This document shows positions 1-10,869 of a DNA stretch of 64,000 nt, piece by piece. Under the pieces are notes generated by a model, which did not search any database, was not told the origin of the DNA, and was given only the letters and a program-made list of their open reading frames with translations. The position numbers were made by a program, and so were the translations under genes. How positions within the stretch are numbered: the first letter of the stretch is position 1; each line of letters starts with the position of its first letter. This stretch comes from Cantharellus purpuraceus. Lineage: Eukaryota > Basidiomycota > Agaricomycetes > Cantharellales > Hydnaceae. The stretch covers positions 1,364,001 through 1,428,000 of the forward strand of contig JALBUN010000023.1 of NCBI GenBank assembly GCA_025174535.1, written 5' to 3'.

Positions 1-2291
1 TTTGGAAAGGTATGAGCGGAACGACTCTACGTTTCTTGTTTGGCGACCCATTACGGCTGGCAGACCTTCTCTTGACACTTGAATTGGCAGGTACCACAGG
101 CTCATCTGATGCGTTTGTGGGGTCGATTTCGATTTCATCGCCTTCCACAAGCCAGTCCCCCACGTCTGATTCCGTACTGGATGGATCTTCTTCAATGGAC
201 TCATTTAGGGACTCTACGTCATCTACGTCTCCTTCCTCTTCTTCTTCCTGCCATTCGGCGTCACTGTCGTGGTCATAATCAAGTGAGTGTAAATCTCGTG
301 CAAAAGGTGTACGGGGACCAATAGTTGGGGAACATCTGGTCCATGTACCTGGAGCCAAAAGGATGTGACCATAGAATCAAGTCAGTGGAAGAGAGACTAA
401 CCGAAATAGCCTCGTCTGTTATTTTCGTGAAAGAAGATAACTTTTGCTGGGAGTTTCTGCCTGTTCCTCAAAAGCGTAGTGAGCTTTCGAGTGGTCCGCT
501 GATCCCCCTGAACCTCCGCATCATTGAGTTGGTGCACGATCTTACGAACACAATGTGTGTATTCTGCCTTGAAAGACCTTCTGGCAGCGAGTGTGCGGGA
601 GATCGGGTGTAGTGATGGTGGTTGCGACCTCACGAAGGATCGCAGTAACTCTGTATATGCGTACCTTCAGCATCGAATAGGTCCAGGTAGTTCACCAGAA
701 TCTAACCTTGCGCGCTCATATGCGAAATATCCTTAACTTCGCCGTCCACCTCCATAGCCATGGACTGGTCATTGGACATGGCAGGTTCATGTCTGTTTGT
801 CCCCTTCTTTTGTTGCTTCTCAGAAACAAAATAATTGATGGGAGCGAGGTGTGCGTCCTTCCTGACCACGAAAGACTTGAAGGTAAGTTGGAACTCACTT
901 GTGTGAGTTTGTGTGGGTGAACCGGGTTTCGCTTGTGTAACATTAGAAGGTTGATTCGATTTCGATGCTGCAGGCTTAAAGAAATTGGCAAATGCTACAG
1001 CAGACTTCTTTGCAGCCTATAGAAAGAGAGCAGGTCAGTCGCAACAAGAAGAAGTACGGAAGGGGGGGGGGGAGATACGACCTCTGCAACCTTCTTCTCT
1101 TTCTCAGCTTTGACGGCCTTCTTTTCCTGTCTCTCTTTTTCCTGCATCATTAAAATATAGTGAATAATATGCGATGAGGTAGACTAGGAGGACACACTTT
1201 CGTAACCGCCTCAGATTCGAGAGGTTTCTTGTGCCGACCGGTTTTCGTACTTGAGTCTCGAGTTTCCGACGTCTAATCACTCAGGTCAGTGACGTCGGCA
1301 TGAACAACAGCGCGACAGACCTCGCGTTTACTGTCCTCATGTGATGCATCCGGGTTCGGTGGGTCAGTGACAGCTTCTTTGCCTTTAGATGACTTGTTCC
1401 TCCCACTCTGAAGCATAGCATCTCGCTGGTCATTTGGAAGAGAATCAAACGTGGATTGTAAATGCCTCTTGGCCTGTGAGAGCTCATCAATAGTGTCCTA
1501 CTCCCTGTAATACAAGCTTGATTTACCGCTACTCTCTCATGGAAACGTTGGCACACTCTGTCACTCATAGACTTGGGCAGCCAGTCCTTATTCTTGACCT
1601 CCCATCTCCAGACACAGAGTGCAGCTGGAGGCTTATGCGTGTCAGCACTTATACCGTAATTGACGCGTTCCGCCACAGTTTTGATGGCGTGCTCCACTAC
1701 AGAGGGTGTCAGACGACCAAGGACCTCAGTTTCCGATATTTGTAATGACAACTCTAAAGTCGGAGGCAGTAGTAGTGACTGAAGAGTTTTAGCCAGTGTT
1801 GTAACGGATTTATCACTGCACGTACATTCAATATATATAACACGGCACAAGAACCAAGAATAATCAATTACCTTTCATGTACCAGTTTGGCGATGAGAGG
1901 GAGATGATCTTCGGGGATCATCGAGAGGGGGTTATCCAAGTCCTTGACGCAATCTCGGAAGCTCACGATTTCTGCGGAATTTTTTAGTAGATTATTTAGA
2001 GGCCAGAGAGTAATGATTACGAACCTTGCATAGTCTCTGATAAATTCTCAAACGAGATGGGTTTCTGCTTAAAGATTATCTTGCCATTCTTGAGTTCCGC
2101 GAGGGGAGATGTGACTCTGGTCTTTTCTGATTTTGCTGTAAAGCGTACTGAGCATCATCTGTGCACAAGACATTGAAGGGACAAACCTGAAGCTGGAGAA
2201 ACTTTCTCTGGTGTTTAAGAAATATTAAAATTAGATAACTTGAAAACACGAAATTTTCACCTTGGTTAAGGTCCGAGTTGACGAGGCTCAT
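1..2291 (-). CDS. CAC1: CAF-1 large subunit (p150/Cac1), partial at left edge
   Basis: Largest subunit of chromatin assembly factor 1, which deposits H3-H4 behind replication forks through PCNA. The gene starts at 2291 (MSLVNSDLNQ, then an intron) and its 3' end lies beyond base 1. Exons read in order on the minus strand: an N-terminal segment LAELKNGKIIFKQKPISFEN (about 2040-2110); a helical segment (about 1510-1790); a Lys/Glu-rich KER-type stretch (about 1080-1150); a conserved block FKSFVVRKDAHLAPINYF (about 825-880); and the hallmark acidic motif LDYDHDSDAEWQEEEEEGD (about 225-285), followed by a basic KKRR stretch near base 20. At least six short introns interrupt it. The DSDAEW acidic motif plus the KER region make the family assignment strong. 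Internal splice sites were not all resolved. It is divergent from the RFC subunit gene at 2360. Confidence 0.85.
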
Positions 2292-2359
2292 GGTAGAGAG
2301 AAAACGCGATGAGACGTGACAACGCGTGACCTGTGACGCGATGAATCCATATTGGTGGC
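2292..2359. promoter_or_regulatory. 68-bp bidirectional promoter with three ACGCG (MCB-type) cores
   Basis: The whole interval between the CAF-1 ATG (minus, 2291) and the RFC ATG (plus, 2360) is 68 bp. It contains a perfect MluI cell-cycle box ACGCGT at 2322-2327 and two ACGCGA sites at 2304-2309 and 2336-2341. ACGCGT is the binding site of MBF-type (Mbp1/Swi6, Cdc10/Res) G1/S factors in fungi. That these sites control both genes at G1/S is inference. Confidence 0.6.
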
Positions 2360-3799
2360 ATGTTCCTCAAACCCTCAGCCAATAAAGAAGTCTCCAAAAA
2401 GCACGCTGCCGACCCTGCACTGCAGCCTTGGGTAGAAAAGTAGTAAGTTTACTGTCTGGAATTTAGGTGTTTCTCCACATCTGAGAAACTCTAGTCGACC
2501 AAAGACGATCGACGACATTTCTGCTCAAGAACACACCGTAGCTGTCCTGCGAAAGACACTGACCTCCTCAAATGTGAGCATCTTGATGAAACTCTGCAAG
2601 CCATCGACATTGATGCCTTCCTTTTCAGTTGCCCCATACATTATTCTATGGTCCACCAGGAACTGGGAAGACGTCAACAATCCTTGCATTGTCCCGACAA
2701 CTTTTTGGGTGGATAATCATGCATATGAACCTGAAGACCAGCTCTAACAATTGACACTTAGCCCTGACAATTTCCGCAACCGCGTTTTAGAATTGAATGC
2801 GTCAGATGAACGGGGCATCACTGTAGTCCGCGAGAAGATCAAGACGTTCGCGAAGCAGACTCCCAGAGCAGCCGTCTCGTCTGATGAAAAGTCATATCCA
2901 TGCCCACCTTACAAGATCGTCATCCTGGATGAGGCTGATTCAATGACTCAGGATGCGCAAGCAGCACTCAGAAGGATTATGGAGACTTACGCGAACATCA
3001 CTAGGTTCTGTCTGGTTTGTAATTATGTCACGAGGTCAGTAGCTGATACCAGTATTGTCACCTATTCATCAGACCATCTGTAGAATTATTGAGCCGCTGG
3101 CCTCGCGTTGTTCAAAGTTTCGATTTACGCCACTTGATGACACCTCAACCCGCTCGCGCATTGAATATATTGCGCAGCAGGAAGCCGTCCCAGTAACCTC
3201 AGAGGTCAGTAACCACGTCCCAGTCCTCCTACGCACGGTCTAATCGTCCCAGTAGGTGATTTCAACCCTTATACAAACTTCTGGCGGCGACCTTCGCCGC
3301 TCCATAACCTTTCTGCAGTCAGCGCAACGTCTTTCATCAGCCACCTCTCCTCCGACACCCATCACTAGCAAAGACATCCAAGAGATTGCTGGTGTTGTGC
3401 CTGACGAAACGGTGGAAAACTTGGCACGTGTTCTGGGAGTCGAAATTATAGGGGGAAGCTCTATGGAAGTCGACGGTGCAGGACGAGCGCGAGGATTTGA
3501 CGGCGTTCGAACTCAAGTGCGAAACTTGATGAGAGAAGGTTGGGGTGCTGGTCAATTACTATCCCAGGTACATAGTCAAAATCCACAACCGCTATTTACC
3601 AGACTAACTTGAGGACCGTTCTCCTCAATCTTTTACTCAGTTACATGATCTAGTAATCCTCCATCCCACTATTACTTCGTTGCAGAAATCGAAATGCGCG
3701 TTAGCTTTCGCTGAAGCGGACAAGGCGCTATGCGACGGGGCGGACGAGGAGCTATGGATTTTAGAGGTTGCCTTACGAGCATGGAAAGCACTAGCATGA
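2360..3799 (+). CDS. RFC2: Replication factor C small subunit (yeast Rfc2 / human RFC4 type)
   Basis: AAA+ subunit of the RFC clamp loader that opens PCNA and loads it on primed DNA. Exons run [18 protein letters not shown] (2360), then [19 protein letters not shown] (about 2497), the Walker [21 protein letters not shown] (about 2635-2700), [12 protein letters not shown], the Walker [10 protein letters not shown] (about 2920-2945), sensor 1 [10 protein letters not shown], the RFC-box arginine finger [11 protein letters not shown], sensor 2 [14 protein letters not shown], and the C-terminal collar domain ending KALA at 3799. [13 protein letters not shown] and the [20 protein letters not shown] context fit yeast Rfc2/human RFC4 better than the other small subunits. 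About six short introns. The ATG at 2360 is chosen because the upstream in-frame sequence gives no better start and the intergenic region is short. Confidence 0.9.
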
Positions 3800-4032
3800 G
3801 CACAGATAAATGTACAATGTATTATACCACAAAACTGACTTGCCCTGGTACTATATAGTTTTTCCCGAAGCAGATCATATTTGAAGACGGTAACAATAAG
3901 GTAGTGAGGTAGTAGTACACGCGTAGAATCAGAGAGCCCATAAACAGAAGCATAGGGCATACGACAGATGGTACAAGTCAAGGATAAAGCAGGACAAGAA
4001 CAGAGAAGGGAACAATCGATCTACGAGACGAG

Positions 4033-5115
4033 TTACTTCTTTGGAGAGGCAGGCTTAGCAGATGCCGCTTTTGACGTGGGTTTGGCAGCAGAGGCGGACT
4101 AGACGGAAAACAATAAGTCACAGGTCAATCTCTCCCAGCCAAACGTACCTTGCGCTTGCTCGCGGGTGCTGCAACAGAAGATGTCTTCTTCTTGGCTGAA
4201 GGTTTGGACTTGGCGGCCGGCTTGGCCTTTGCAGCGCCAGTAAGAGACTACAAAACGTTCACGATAAGGATGGCATGCTACAAGGATGAATTCACCTTCT
4301 TGGCTGGTGTGCGCTTCGTGGAAGCCTTCTTTGCAACGGGTGCAGGTTTTGTGGTCTTCTTCGTCAATGGTGTAACTTTCTTTGTTGCCTTTGTGGTCTT
4401 CTTGGTCGCTACCGTGGGCTTTTTAACGGGCTTAGCCATAGGCTTGGTGGTAGCGGACTTGGACCCAACAGGCTGAAAGGATGCGGATCAGCCCCTATCT
4501 GACCCAATGTAAAGTACAGGAACATACCTTCTTGGCGAGGGGAGGGGCCTTGGTGGGTTTGGTATTCTAGAGCAATGTCAGCTTCAAAGTGGCACGCGCA
4601 AGGGACAGGCACATACCTCTTTCGCAGAGTCAGAGGAACTCTTCTTGGGAGCCAGTTTGACCTTAGAGACTGGTCGGCATGGCTTCTGAGACAAACTGAC
4701 AAAGAACAACCAACCTTTCCAGAGGGTCCTGATAATGACATACAGTTAGACAAAGGCAGAGGAAGAGTCAGTGAAATCGACATACCCTTGGGCAACACGA
4801 ATGTCCCTTTCTCGGCACCGTAGGCGATGGATCGGTTGATGTTGCTGATCACAGATGCGGTAACCTCCATCTTGTATTTCTCCTCAATGTACTTCTTAAT
4901 CGTGGGCCTGCTGACGCCGGTACGATCGCCAGCATCGGCGATACATTCCTGAAGACAAGTAAGCCAAAGATCCTACACGAAGATGGAGTGCAGCATACAC
5001 GGATGATATCAGCAAATGGCGGGTGAGGTGCAGACTTTGCTGCAGCTTTCGTTTTAGCAGCGGTCTTAGACTTAGACAGTATCGTTTTCTTTGTCTTGGA
5101 TTGTGCTGTCGACAT
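4033..5115 (-). CDS. Linker histone H1, copy 1
   Basis: Linker histone that binds nucleosome dyad and linker DNA. Exon 1 (5115 down to about 5002) encodes MSTAQSKTKK, a short basic tail, then HPPFADIIR, the start of the winged-helix globular domain. After an intron the domain continues with TGVSRPTIKKYIEEKYKMEV, ISNINRSIAYGAEKGTFVLP and KG. The rest is a Lys/Ala/Pro-rich C-terminal tail (KKTTKATKK, KPAPVAKKASTKRTPAKK type repeats) split by several introns, ending PASPKK with TAA at 4033-4035. Three intron positions (after FADIIR, inside LPKG, before the N following KE) match those in the second H1 gene at 8137, so the two are paralogues. Upstream lies the CACGTG inverted repeat at 5279-5297. 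It follows the synthetase-like gene on the same strand. Confidence 0.9.
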
Positions 5116-5514
5116 GGCGCAATGTGTGTTGACAATTGACTGAAGAGATGTATATGCGTATGCCTGAGAGAGAAAGAGTCGCTAGCGCGGCGGGACGGAG
5201 CAGGGGTTGGTTGTGGGTAGGGATGGATCGAAGAAGAGTTGGAACAAGAGACGCGAGTGGGAGAACATATACATGACAATCACGTGACCCACGTGATCTA
5301 TATGCTCTAAACCTTGTTGTCAGCAAAACCTTATTTCGATTTCCGAGCATCAAAACCATCCACATGGTCACATGACCCGCCTGCCTTGGGTGGTAAATAT
5401 CTATTGTCTTCTACATACACATACCCAGTCAACACAACAGTTAGCACGATGTGTTCCCGTAGAGCATTCGTGCATCTACACTTCATAATTCGCCTGCAGA
5501 AACAAGAATCGCAA
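5116..5514. promoter_or_regulatory. Upstream region of H1 copy 1
   Basis: About 400 bp between the 3' end of the minus-strand synthetase-like gene and the H1 start at 5115. It holds the CACGTG inverted repeat (5279-5297) and a single ACGCGA site at 5251-5256. I see no gene here. Confidence 0.5.
5279..5297. promoter_or_regulatory. Perfect inverted repeat of two CACGTG E-boxes
   Basis: ATCACGTG, a 3-bp spacer (acc), then CACGTGAT: a perfect 8-bp inverted repeat whose two arms each contain the palindrome CACGTG, the site of bHLH factors of the Cbf1/Pho4/USF kind. It sits about 165 bp upstream of the H1 copy 1 ATG. Its left part, ATCACGTGAC, recurs exactly at 8019 and 15594. Confidence 0.55.
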
Positions 5515-7778
5515 TCACAATATTTTAAATGTGCCATTGGTCTGCACGCGTGCCTTGTGGTGCAACGGCACCCATTCCTCCGGGTCTGCATTTGTAAGGA
5601 CTGGAAGGGGCGATGCAACCGATGGACCGCGTACAAGAATCTGCCTCGTAATGTTGAGTACCGCACAGAGGGAGGGATCAGAAATACATACGTCTCCTGT
5701 CGGGTCACCGCCCTTCTCCACGCTCGTATCTAGTACTCCGACTAGTTTTACTTCCACGTTGGGAGCAGGTGGGCCGACATGTGTTACAGTGACGTGTGGT
5801 TCCGAGTCACTCGGGAATGTTTGAAGGTCGAGGGGATGAGATGTCATGACTGGTCCACAGACCAACGGATGCGTGTGTGCACAAACAATTGGGATGGAGA
5901 ATGCGATCCTGGCCGGCTCCATCGCTGCTGCTTCGAGGGGACCTGAAAACATGGTTCAGCTTGTTCTTAAAATCAAATGCTCTTCATTTCACCGTTTGTA
6001 ACAACGATCCCCCGCAGACTAGCCTCTAGTCTGTCCAAGACTTTGGTCCTGGCACCATTGAAGATCAAATTATCCCAGAATGATAGTTTTGTTATAAAGC
6101 CTTCCTGAAGCCCGGATAGCTTGTGTCGCCAAGCCAAGCCAAACAGAAGACTGGAACTGGAGGCTTTGAGCACTGAGCTAGTCAGTGGTTTCAAGTGGTT
6201 TGGAGTTCTAAAATGCGCTTGTGAGTCCAAGGACAGCATTCGAAAGCTCAGTGAAGCCCACAAGAAAAGTATGGTCGGTGAGGCCGATGATGTCTCGCAA
6301 GCTTTTAACAACTGGGATGACGGTGACATTTCGGAAGCTATAGGTACAGTGAGACACACATAATCGAGAAAGACCGCCACTCTCACCGCCTTCGTCTAAC
6401 TGGAGGGGCGCGGGAAGTGATACAAAGTTGGCTCCTGCAGGATGTCATTGAGAAGCAAGCTGGCTGAGTCAAGATGTAATAACGAGACCTTCATACAGAG
6501 CTGTGTAAGCAAGTGACCGACCAAAGGTGGTCGACAGTGAGAATGCAGAAAGTAACGTGTCGGAAGACGAAAGGGGGTCTGCCATAGGAAAGAGAAGACG
6601 AGAGGCGGTCACACCGGCAGTGACATTCTGTATCGGATTGAATAGGTGTTTTTAGTGGCCATGGCCAAAGGTTGCTCACTGCATGGGTTAGCTGCGCTCC
6701 ATGAAGCTCCTAGCCATATGTCAGCTAGATCCAGAAAATGACAAGACGCGCAGCACACACCCCATCTACGTCGGCAAAGAAGGAGACGCTGAAAATGCTG
6801 CTGGCTTCTGAGAACAAATGATGTGTAAGGACCATGACGTTACTATAATAATCGCATTACCTGGCGGGGGAACGTGCGATTTCGATAGCGTCTTTCCTTT
6901 GGCTTCAAGATCTGCCCAGTTCAGGATTCGGATGCCCGATCGCTGCGACTGAACAGCGCTGTTCCCCTTCCCGTCACCTAGTACTATAACGAAATGATGA
7001 GCTGACTGCCGCAAATCTGCGAGGTGTTCCAAGATGTGTTCCAAAAACGATTCTTGGACAATAATCGTTGTCGGTGCATGCTTTTCAAGGGTGGGAATGA
7101 GAAGGGAATTTGAAGACAATGTAAACGACACGATGGATTGACTTGCGAGTGCCAGGTCGGTTATCAAAAATTCTGCGACAAAATTTTAATGACAGGTTGA
7201 AGGCATGAAAGAGACTAGCTACCCAAGCTGTCGTCCAACAGTAATAGGGCAGTCGATTCTCGTGGTACAAGTCTAGCAACCTGCGTCAGTCCATTACTCA
7301 ACGCCTCGACGCGTGCTTTGAGTTCCGCAGGTGTGATCTGGAATAAATTAGAGACTAGTAGGATCTAACTAGTGAGTGCTAGCGCACAATTGTTGACCAG
7401 AGCTTTCGAGGGGAGGCAGTGTCTTGAATGAGATCGCCCAGCAGCCTTATTTCAGGTTTAGGCCTTTCGGGAAGCTTGACAATGCCTCAGTATTGCCGGA
7501 ATAGGACGACCGATTACGACAGCTCACTCTGCCCATAATCCCTGTCGCATAGTTCCTGTACACGGGAGACTCCCCAGGCATCCTCACTCGGCCTACATCT
7601 GCCTGTCGACCCAGGAGGAGAGGATGCACAAGACTGGAAAGGGGCTCAGATTTGGGGGTGTTGCATGGATAAATGAAGGAAATGACCTCTGCGGCTTCAG
7701 AAATTTTGCGAGGGCATATACAGACACTAATGCAACAGCAAGGAGCACAGACAAGTCGTCGGTTTTGACCCAGTCCAT
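5515..7778 (-). CDS. Degenerate long-chain acyl-CoA synthetase-like (AMP-binding) protein
   Basis: Starts MDWVKTDDLSVLLAVALVSV (7778), a likely membrane anchor. A 50-nt intron leads to SLVHPLLLGRQADVGRVRMP and ESPVYRNYATGIMGRLP, typical of the N-terminus of Faa-type acyl-CoA synthetases. Later exons give LSNGLTQVARLV, THANVTAGV, FGRSLAYTALYEG, FGLAWRHKLSGLQEGFITKL, FWDNLIFNGARTKVLDRLEA and, near the end, PAPNVEVKLVGVLDTSVEKG. The usual ATP/AMP signature (TSGTTGxPKG) just before LTHAN is replaced here by FADVDGELHGAQLTHAN. The protein stops at NGTFKIL (5515), where active homologues continue into the RKK..K catalytic C-terminal subdomain. It is therefore probably not a normal ligase; the family is clear, the activity is not. 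Divergent from the second H1 gene. Confidence 0.65.
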
Positions 7779-8136
7779 GATAGTACAGACAAGATCGTGA
7801 GAGATGACGCATCCAGCGCCGTTGCGTAAGCCAATTAACCAAATTTCCAGCGCTGACTAGTGACTGACAAAGTCGCCGACATTTCGAGAACGAACTGCCC
7901 ACAGCTTTGCTACAGAACTCTGCAAAGATCAACACGTTGCTACCTATCGTCTTCGGCGAGCAGACGGAGTGATTGGAGAATTGATCGACGCAGTTTCGCC
8001 GCCAAGAGGGGCGTCTAGATCACGTGACAACAGCACTGGATGGTTCGGATCGGGAACAAAGCCCCTACTTATAAACAACCTCAGCTGCTTCCTTCCCTTT
8101 GCACCAGCTCTCTTTCTTTCATAACAGCCAAGTACA
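7779..8136. promoter_or_regulatory. Divergent promoter region of synthetase-like gene and H1 copy 2
   Basis: 358 bp between divergent start codons. It contains the ATCACGTGAC element (8019-8028) and a TATAAA box at 8070-8075, 62 bp before the H1 ATG. No gene is seen inside it. Confidence 0.55.
8019..8028 (+). promoter_or_regulatory. ATCACGTGAC E-box element of H1 copy 2
   Basis: Same 10-mer as at 5279-5288 upstream of H1 copy 1 and at 15594-15603. Here it lies about 109 bp before the H1 copy 2 ATG and about 42 bp before its TATA box, a position expected of an upstream activating site. Confidence 0.5.
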
Positions 8137-9412
8137 ATGTCTTCCCCTAAGAAATCTGCAGCATCCAAGAAGAAGGCAGTCGCTTCTTCCCATCCGCCAT
8201 TTGCGGACATGATCAAGGTAGCTCTTAGTCTCCCATATCGTTCTGCATGCCGTGTCTTCAAATACATTATGGGTATCACCGTGCATTGGCAATGCATTGT
8301 TCTTGTGTCACCCATCTGTTCATGCTCACCTGCCTCTGCATCTGTGTCTTATCAACTTGCCGCTGAATCTATGGTCACCTCACATAGGACTGCATAACAG
8401 CACACCCCTCTGAGGCCCGCACCGGTGTGAGCCGCCCCACGATCAAGAAGTAGGAACTCTATTCTCACAGTGTCCCCCATGTGCTTACAACGCGAAAGAT
8501 TTTTGGAAACCAAATATGGACTGGATATCTCAGCCAGCACTGTGACCAACATCAACAGAGCCATCGCCCATGGCTTCGAGAAGGGTTACTTTACACTTCC
8601 CAAAGGTTTGCTGGCATGCCGCAACCAGGCACATTTCATTCATGTCGTCAATCTAGGTCCATCCGGCAAAGTGAAGTTAGCCCCCAAGGCTCGCTCCGAC
8701 GCAGGCAAGGAGGTTTGTGAAGCTTGCAGGTCTGAAGTTCCTGTCTAAGTGGCTCTCACTGTTCTAGAATGCGGCGCCTGCACCTCCGTCCAAGCCGAAA
8801 CCTGCTAAAAAACCTAAAGCTGCTGAGAAGTCTAAACCTGCCAAGCCAGCGGCAAAACCCGCAAAGAAGGCAACAGCCACTACTCTTGGACGTGCAAAGA
8901 AATCCGTCACAACAGCTACCAAGCGTGCTACTGGCACCAAGAAGGTAAGCTCAATAAGGCCTTTCAAAACTTCCAATCAATTGTAATGTAATATTCTCAA
9001 TCTCAAGGCAGCACCATCTGCCAAAAAGGTCACTTTTTGTTCTGCCTATTGTTGTGCAGGTAGTTTACAACCCATTTCACAGCCCACCAAGGCAGCTGCC
9101 AAGCCAGTTGCAAAACCAGTTAAGAAGACTACTCTAGCCACCAAGAAGGGAGCTAAGCCAGCAACTGCAAAGAAGACTAGTGCTAAGCGTGCACCGGCTA
9201 AGAAAGTATGCATGCGCTCATATGTTCAAATACTTCTCACTCAATGTGCCTGCATAGACACTTACTGGCAGCAAGGCTAAAACCTCTGCATCAAAAGCTA
9301 AGACATCCGCAAAGAAGGCTGCCACAACCCCCGCAAAGCGAAAGGTACGTTCACCGCTCTCTCTTTGAGCGAATCTGACGTCTCTATGTAGGCCCCTTCG
9401 AAGCGGGGGTGA
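8137..9412 (+). CDS. Linker histone H1, copy 2
   Basis: Second linker histone. It starts MSSPKKSAASKKKAV at 8137, then SHPPFADMIK | intron | the globular domain TGVSRPTIKK | extra intron | FLETKYGLDISAS, NINRAIAHGFEKGYFTLPKG. A long Lys/Ala/Pro tail follows (KPKPAKKPKAAEKSKPAKPA, KRATGTKK, KRAPAKK) cut by five or so short introns, ending APSKRG with TGA at 9410-9412. Domain order and most intron positions match copy 1 at 4033-5115, but copy 2 has an additional intron between TIKK and FLETKYG and a more diverged helix 1 (DCITAHPSEART). It should act in chromatin compaction like copy 1; whether the two differ in timing or cell type cannot be told from sequence. Confidence 0.9.
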
Positions 9413-9682
9413 TAATTTATCACGTTCATTATGCCCTTTCCGTTTGAAACTATGCCACATGTTGCCATGCCACATGCTCCTCCCTACGTTGCCTGTTGAA
9501 ATTTGCTTGATTGTTCCTGCACCTCCTATCTCCGTTGTTTGTATGTACTGGTACGAGATGTTTTTGCTTTCTGGTCGCTTTCACACGTTATATTCGCGTG
9601 AATCGTCTATGCAGCTATCAGTCCCGCAGTGGACCCTTTTATGAGGGGCCGTCGTTTCCATGCATCACCGCGCATGATGATT

Positions 9683-10497
9683 TTAACCGGCTGACTTGGC
9701 TAACATGGGTGGATCTGTCCAAACTGCCTGATATAACCACAAGCATGATTAATAAAGTAAAGCCCGCAGAGAGTAAGCCTGTGAACTGGCAAACCTGCAT
9801 CGTGACCCTTTCTTGCCCGTCATCGCCAACGGTCCGAACAACGGTCCCCTCGCCAATGCTGGGCGAATTGACAAACCGCGCGAGACGCTCCAGTACTGCC
9901 GCGTCGACCGTATACCGCGCGGCGAGCTGCTCGAGGTCCGAGTGCGACGTGACATACTTTCGGTCGTCAAGCAGGGCGCACAGGGTGCCTGCATCTAGAC
10001 GGTTGCGCACGGGTCTGGCAGACGCCGCTTGCTGCTCTGCAACATGTCTCGTGCGGTACATCTCAGAGACTTGGCTCGTCTATGATCCCCCCATCCCCGC
10101 AAAAGTTTCAAAGGCCAACCCACCACATGCATATATATATATCAGATTATCGAGCAACAAACAGCATTGATGCATCAGTCACTACTCACCGTCCGAGCCG
10201 TCGTAGCAGCAGAATGTACATCAACTTGTCCGATTCGACTTAAATTCGCAAGGAGATGGGGGTCTTTTCCATCCCGTTCAACACCTGCCCTTCCACAACA
10301 TCAATCACATGAAACGGTCGAATCCGCACGACATGCTCCCAAAAAAGCTGACCTTCGGTTTTCGCTTCGCTCGCCAGTGGCGGTGGCGGCTGAGGTCGCG
10401 ACGGTGGACGTGCAGGTGCTGCTCCCTGGCTTTCGCCACCAGACGTCCTTGCTTTAGTGGGCAGAACACGCCCGACTTTCGACGATGAGCCACCCAT
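9683..10497 (-). CDS. Conserved fungal MGG-type protein of unknown function
   Basis: Starts MGGSSSKVGRVLPTKA at 10497. Gly at positions 2 and 3 followed by Ser fits an N-myristoylation signal, which also decides the start. After a Pro-rich linker and an intron, the C-terminal half holds a small helical domain (NRLDAGTLCALLDDRKYVTS, LEQLAARYTVDAAVLERLAR, FVNSPSIGEGTVVR). The last exon joins after a roughly 65-nt intron to give MQAVWTDPPMLAKSAG and stop at 9683. The pattern (MGGS.SK..R.LPK...; ERLARYVNSPS; VW.DP) is one I recognise as a widespread small fungal protein family without a firm function. Convergent with H1 copy 2 and downstream of the PUF gene on the same strand. Confidence 0.65.
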
Positions 10498-10869
10498 CAC
10501 TAATAGTACCGATGAAGTAAGTAATCAAAACGCCGGTGACGTCGCGGGACTTTCCCGGTATTTGCCGACTCGGACTCGAGTCTCTGGAAGTTTTAGTGAC
10601 CGTTTTTGCTTGTATTTTGCTAAGAGTACAAATACTTAGGGCAGAGTTTAAAGAAACAAAAACGAGACGATATTGGCAACCGGTAGCAGGAGATACGGCA
10701 TGACAACTCATGATACTGTTGTTTGAAGGGAGTGTAGGGTGAGGAGGTTGGGGTATTTATTTGACGCAGTAATAAAATGAAAGCAACGAGAGAGAAGAAT
10801 TGGAGCGCAAGGAGCGGTATTTCGTGGCCGTGTCGTGACTTTGGGGTGATGAAGTGACATGGGGAAGAT
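10498..10869. other. Intergenic: upstream of MGG protein, 3' side of PUF gene
   Basis: 372 bp between two minus-strand genes. It should contain the PUF gene 3' UTR and the promoter of the MGG gene. A CRE-like TGACGTCG occurs near 10533-10540. No coding segment is seen. Confidence 0.4.
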
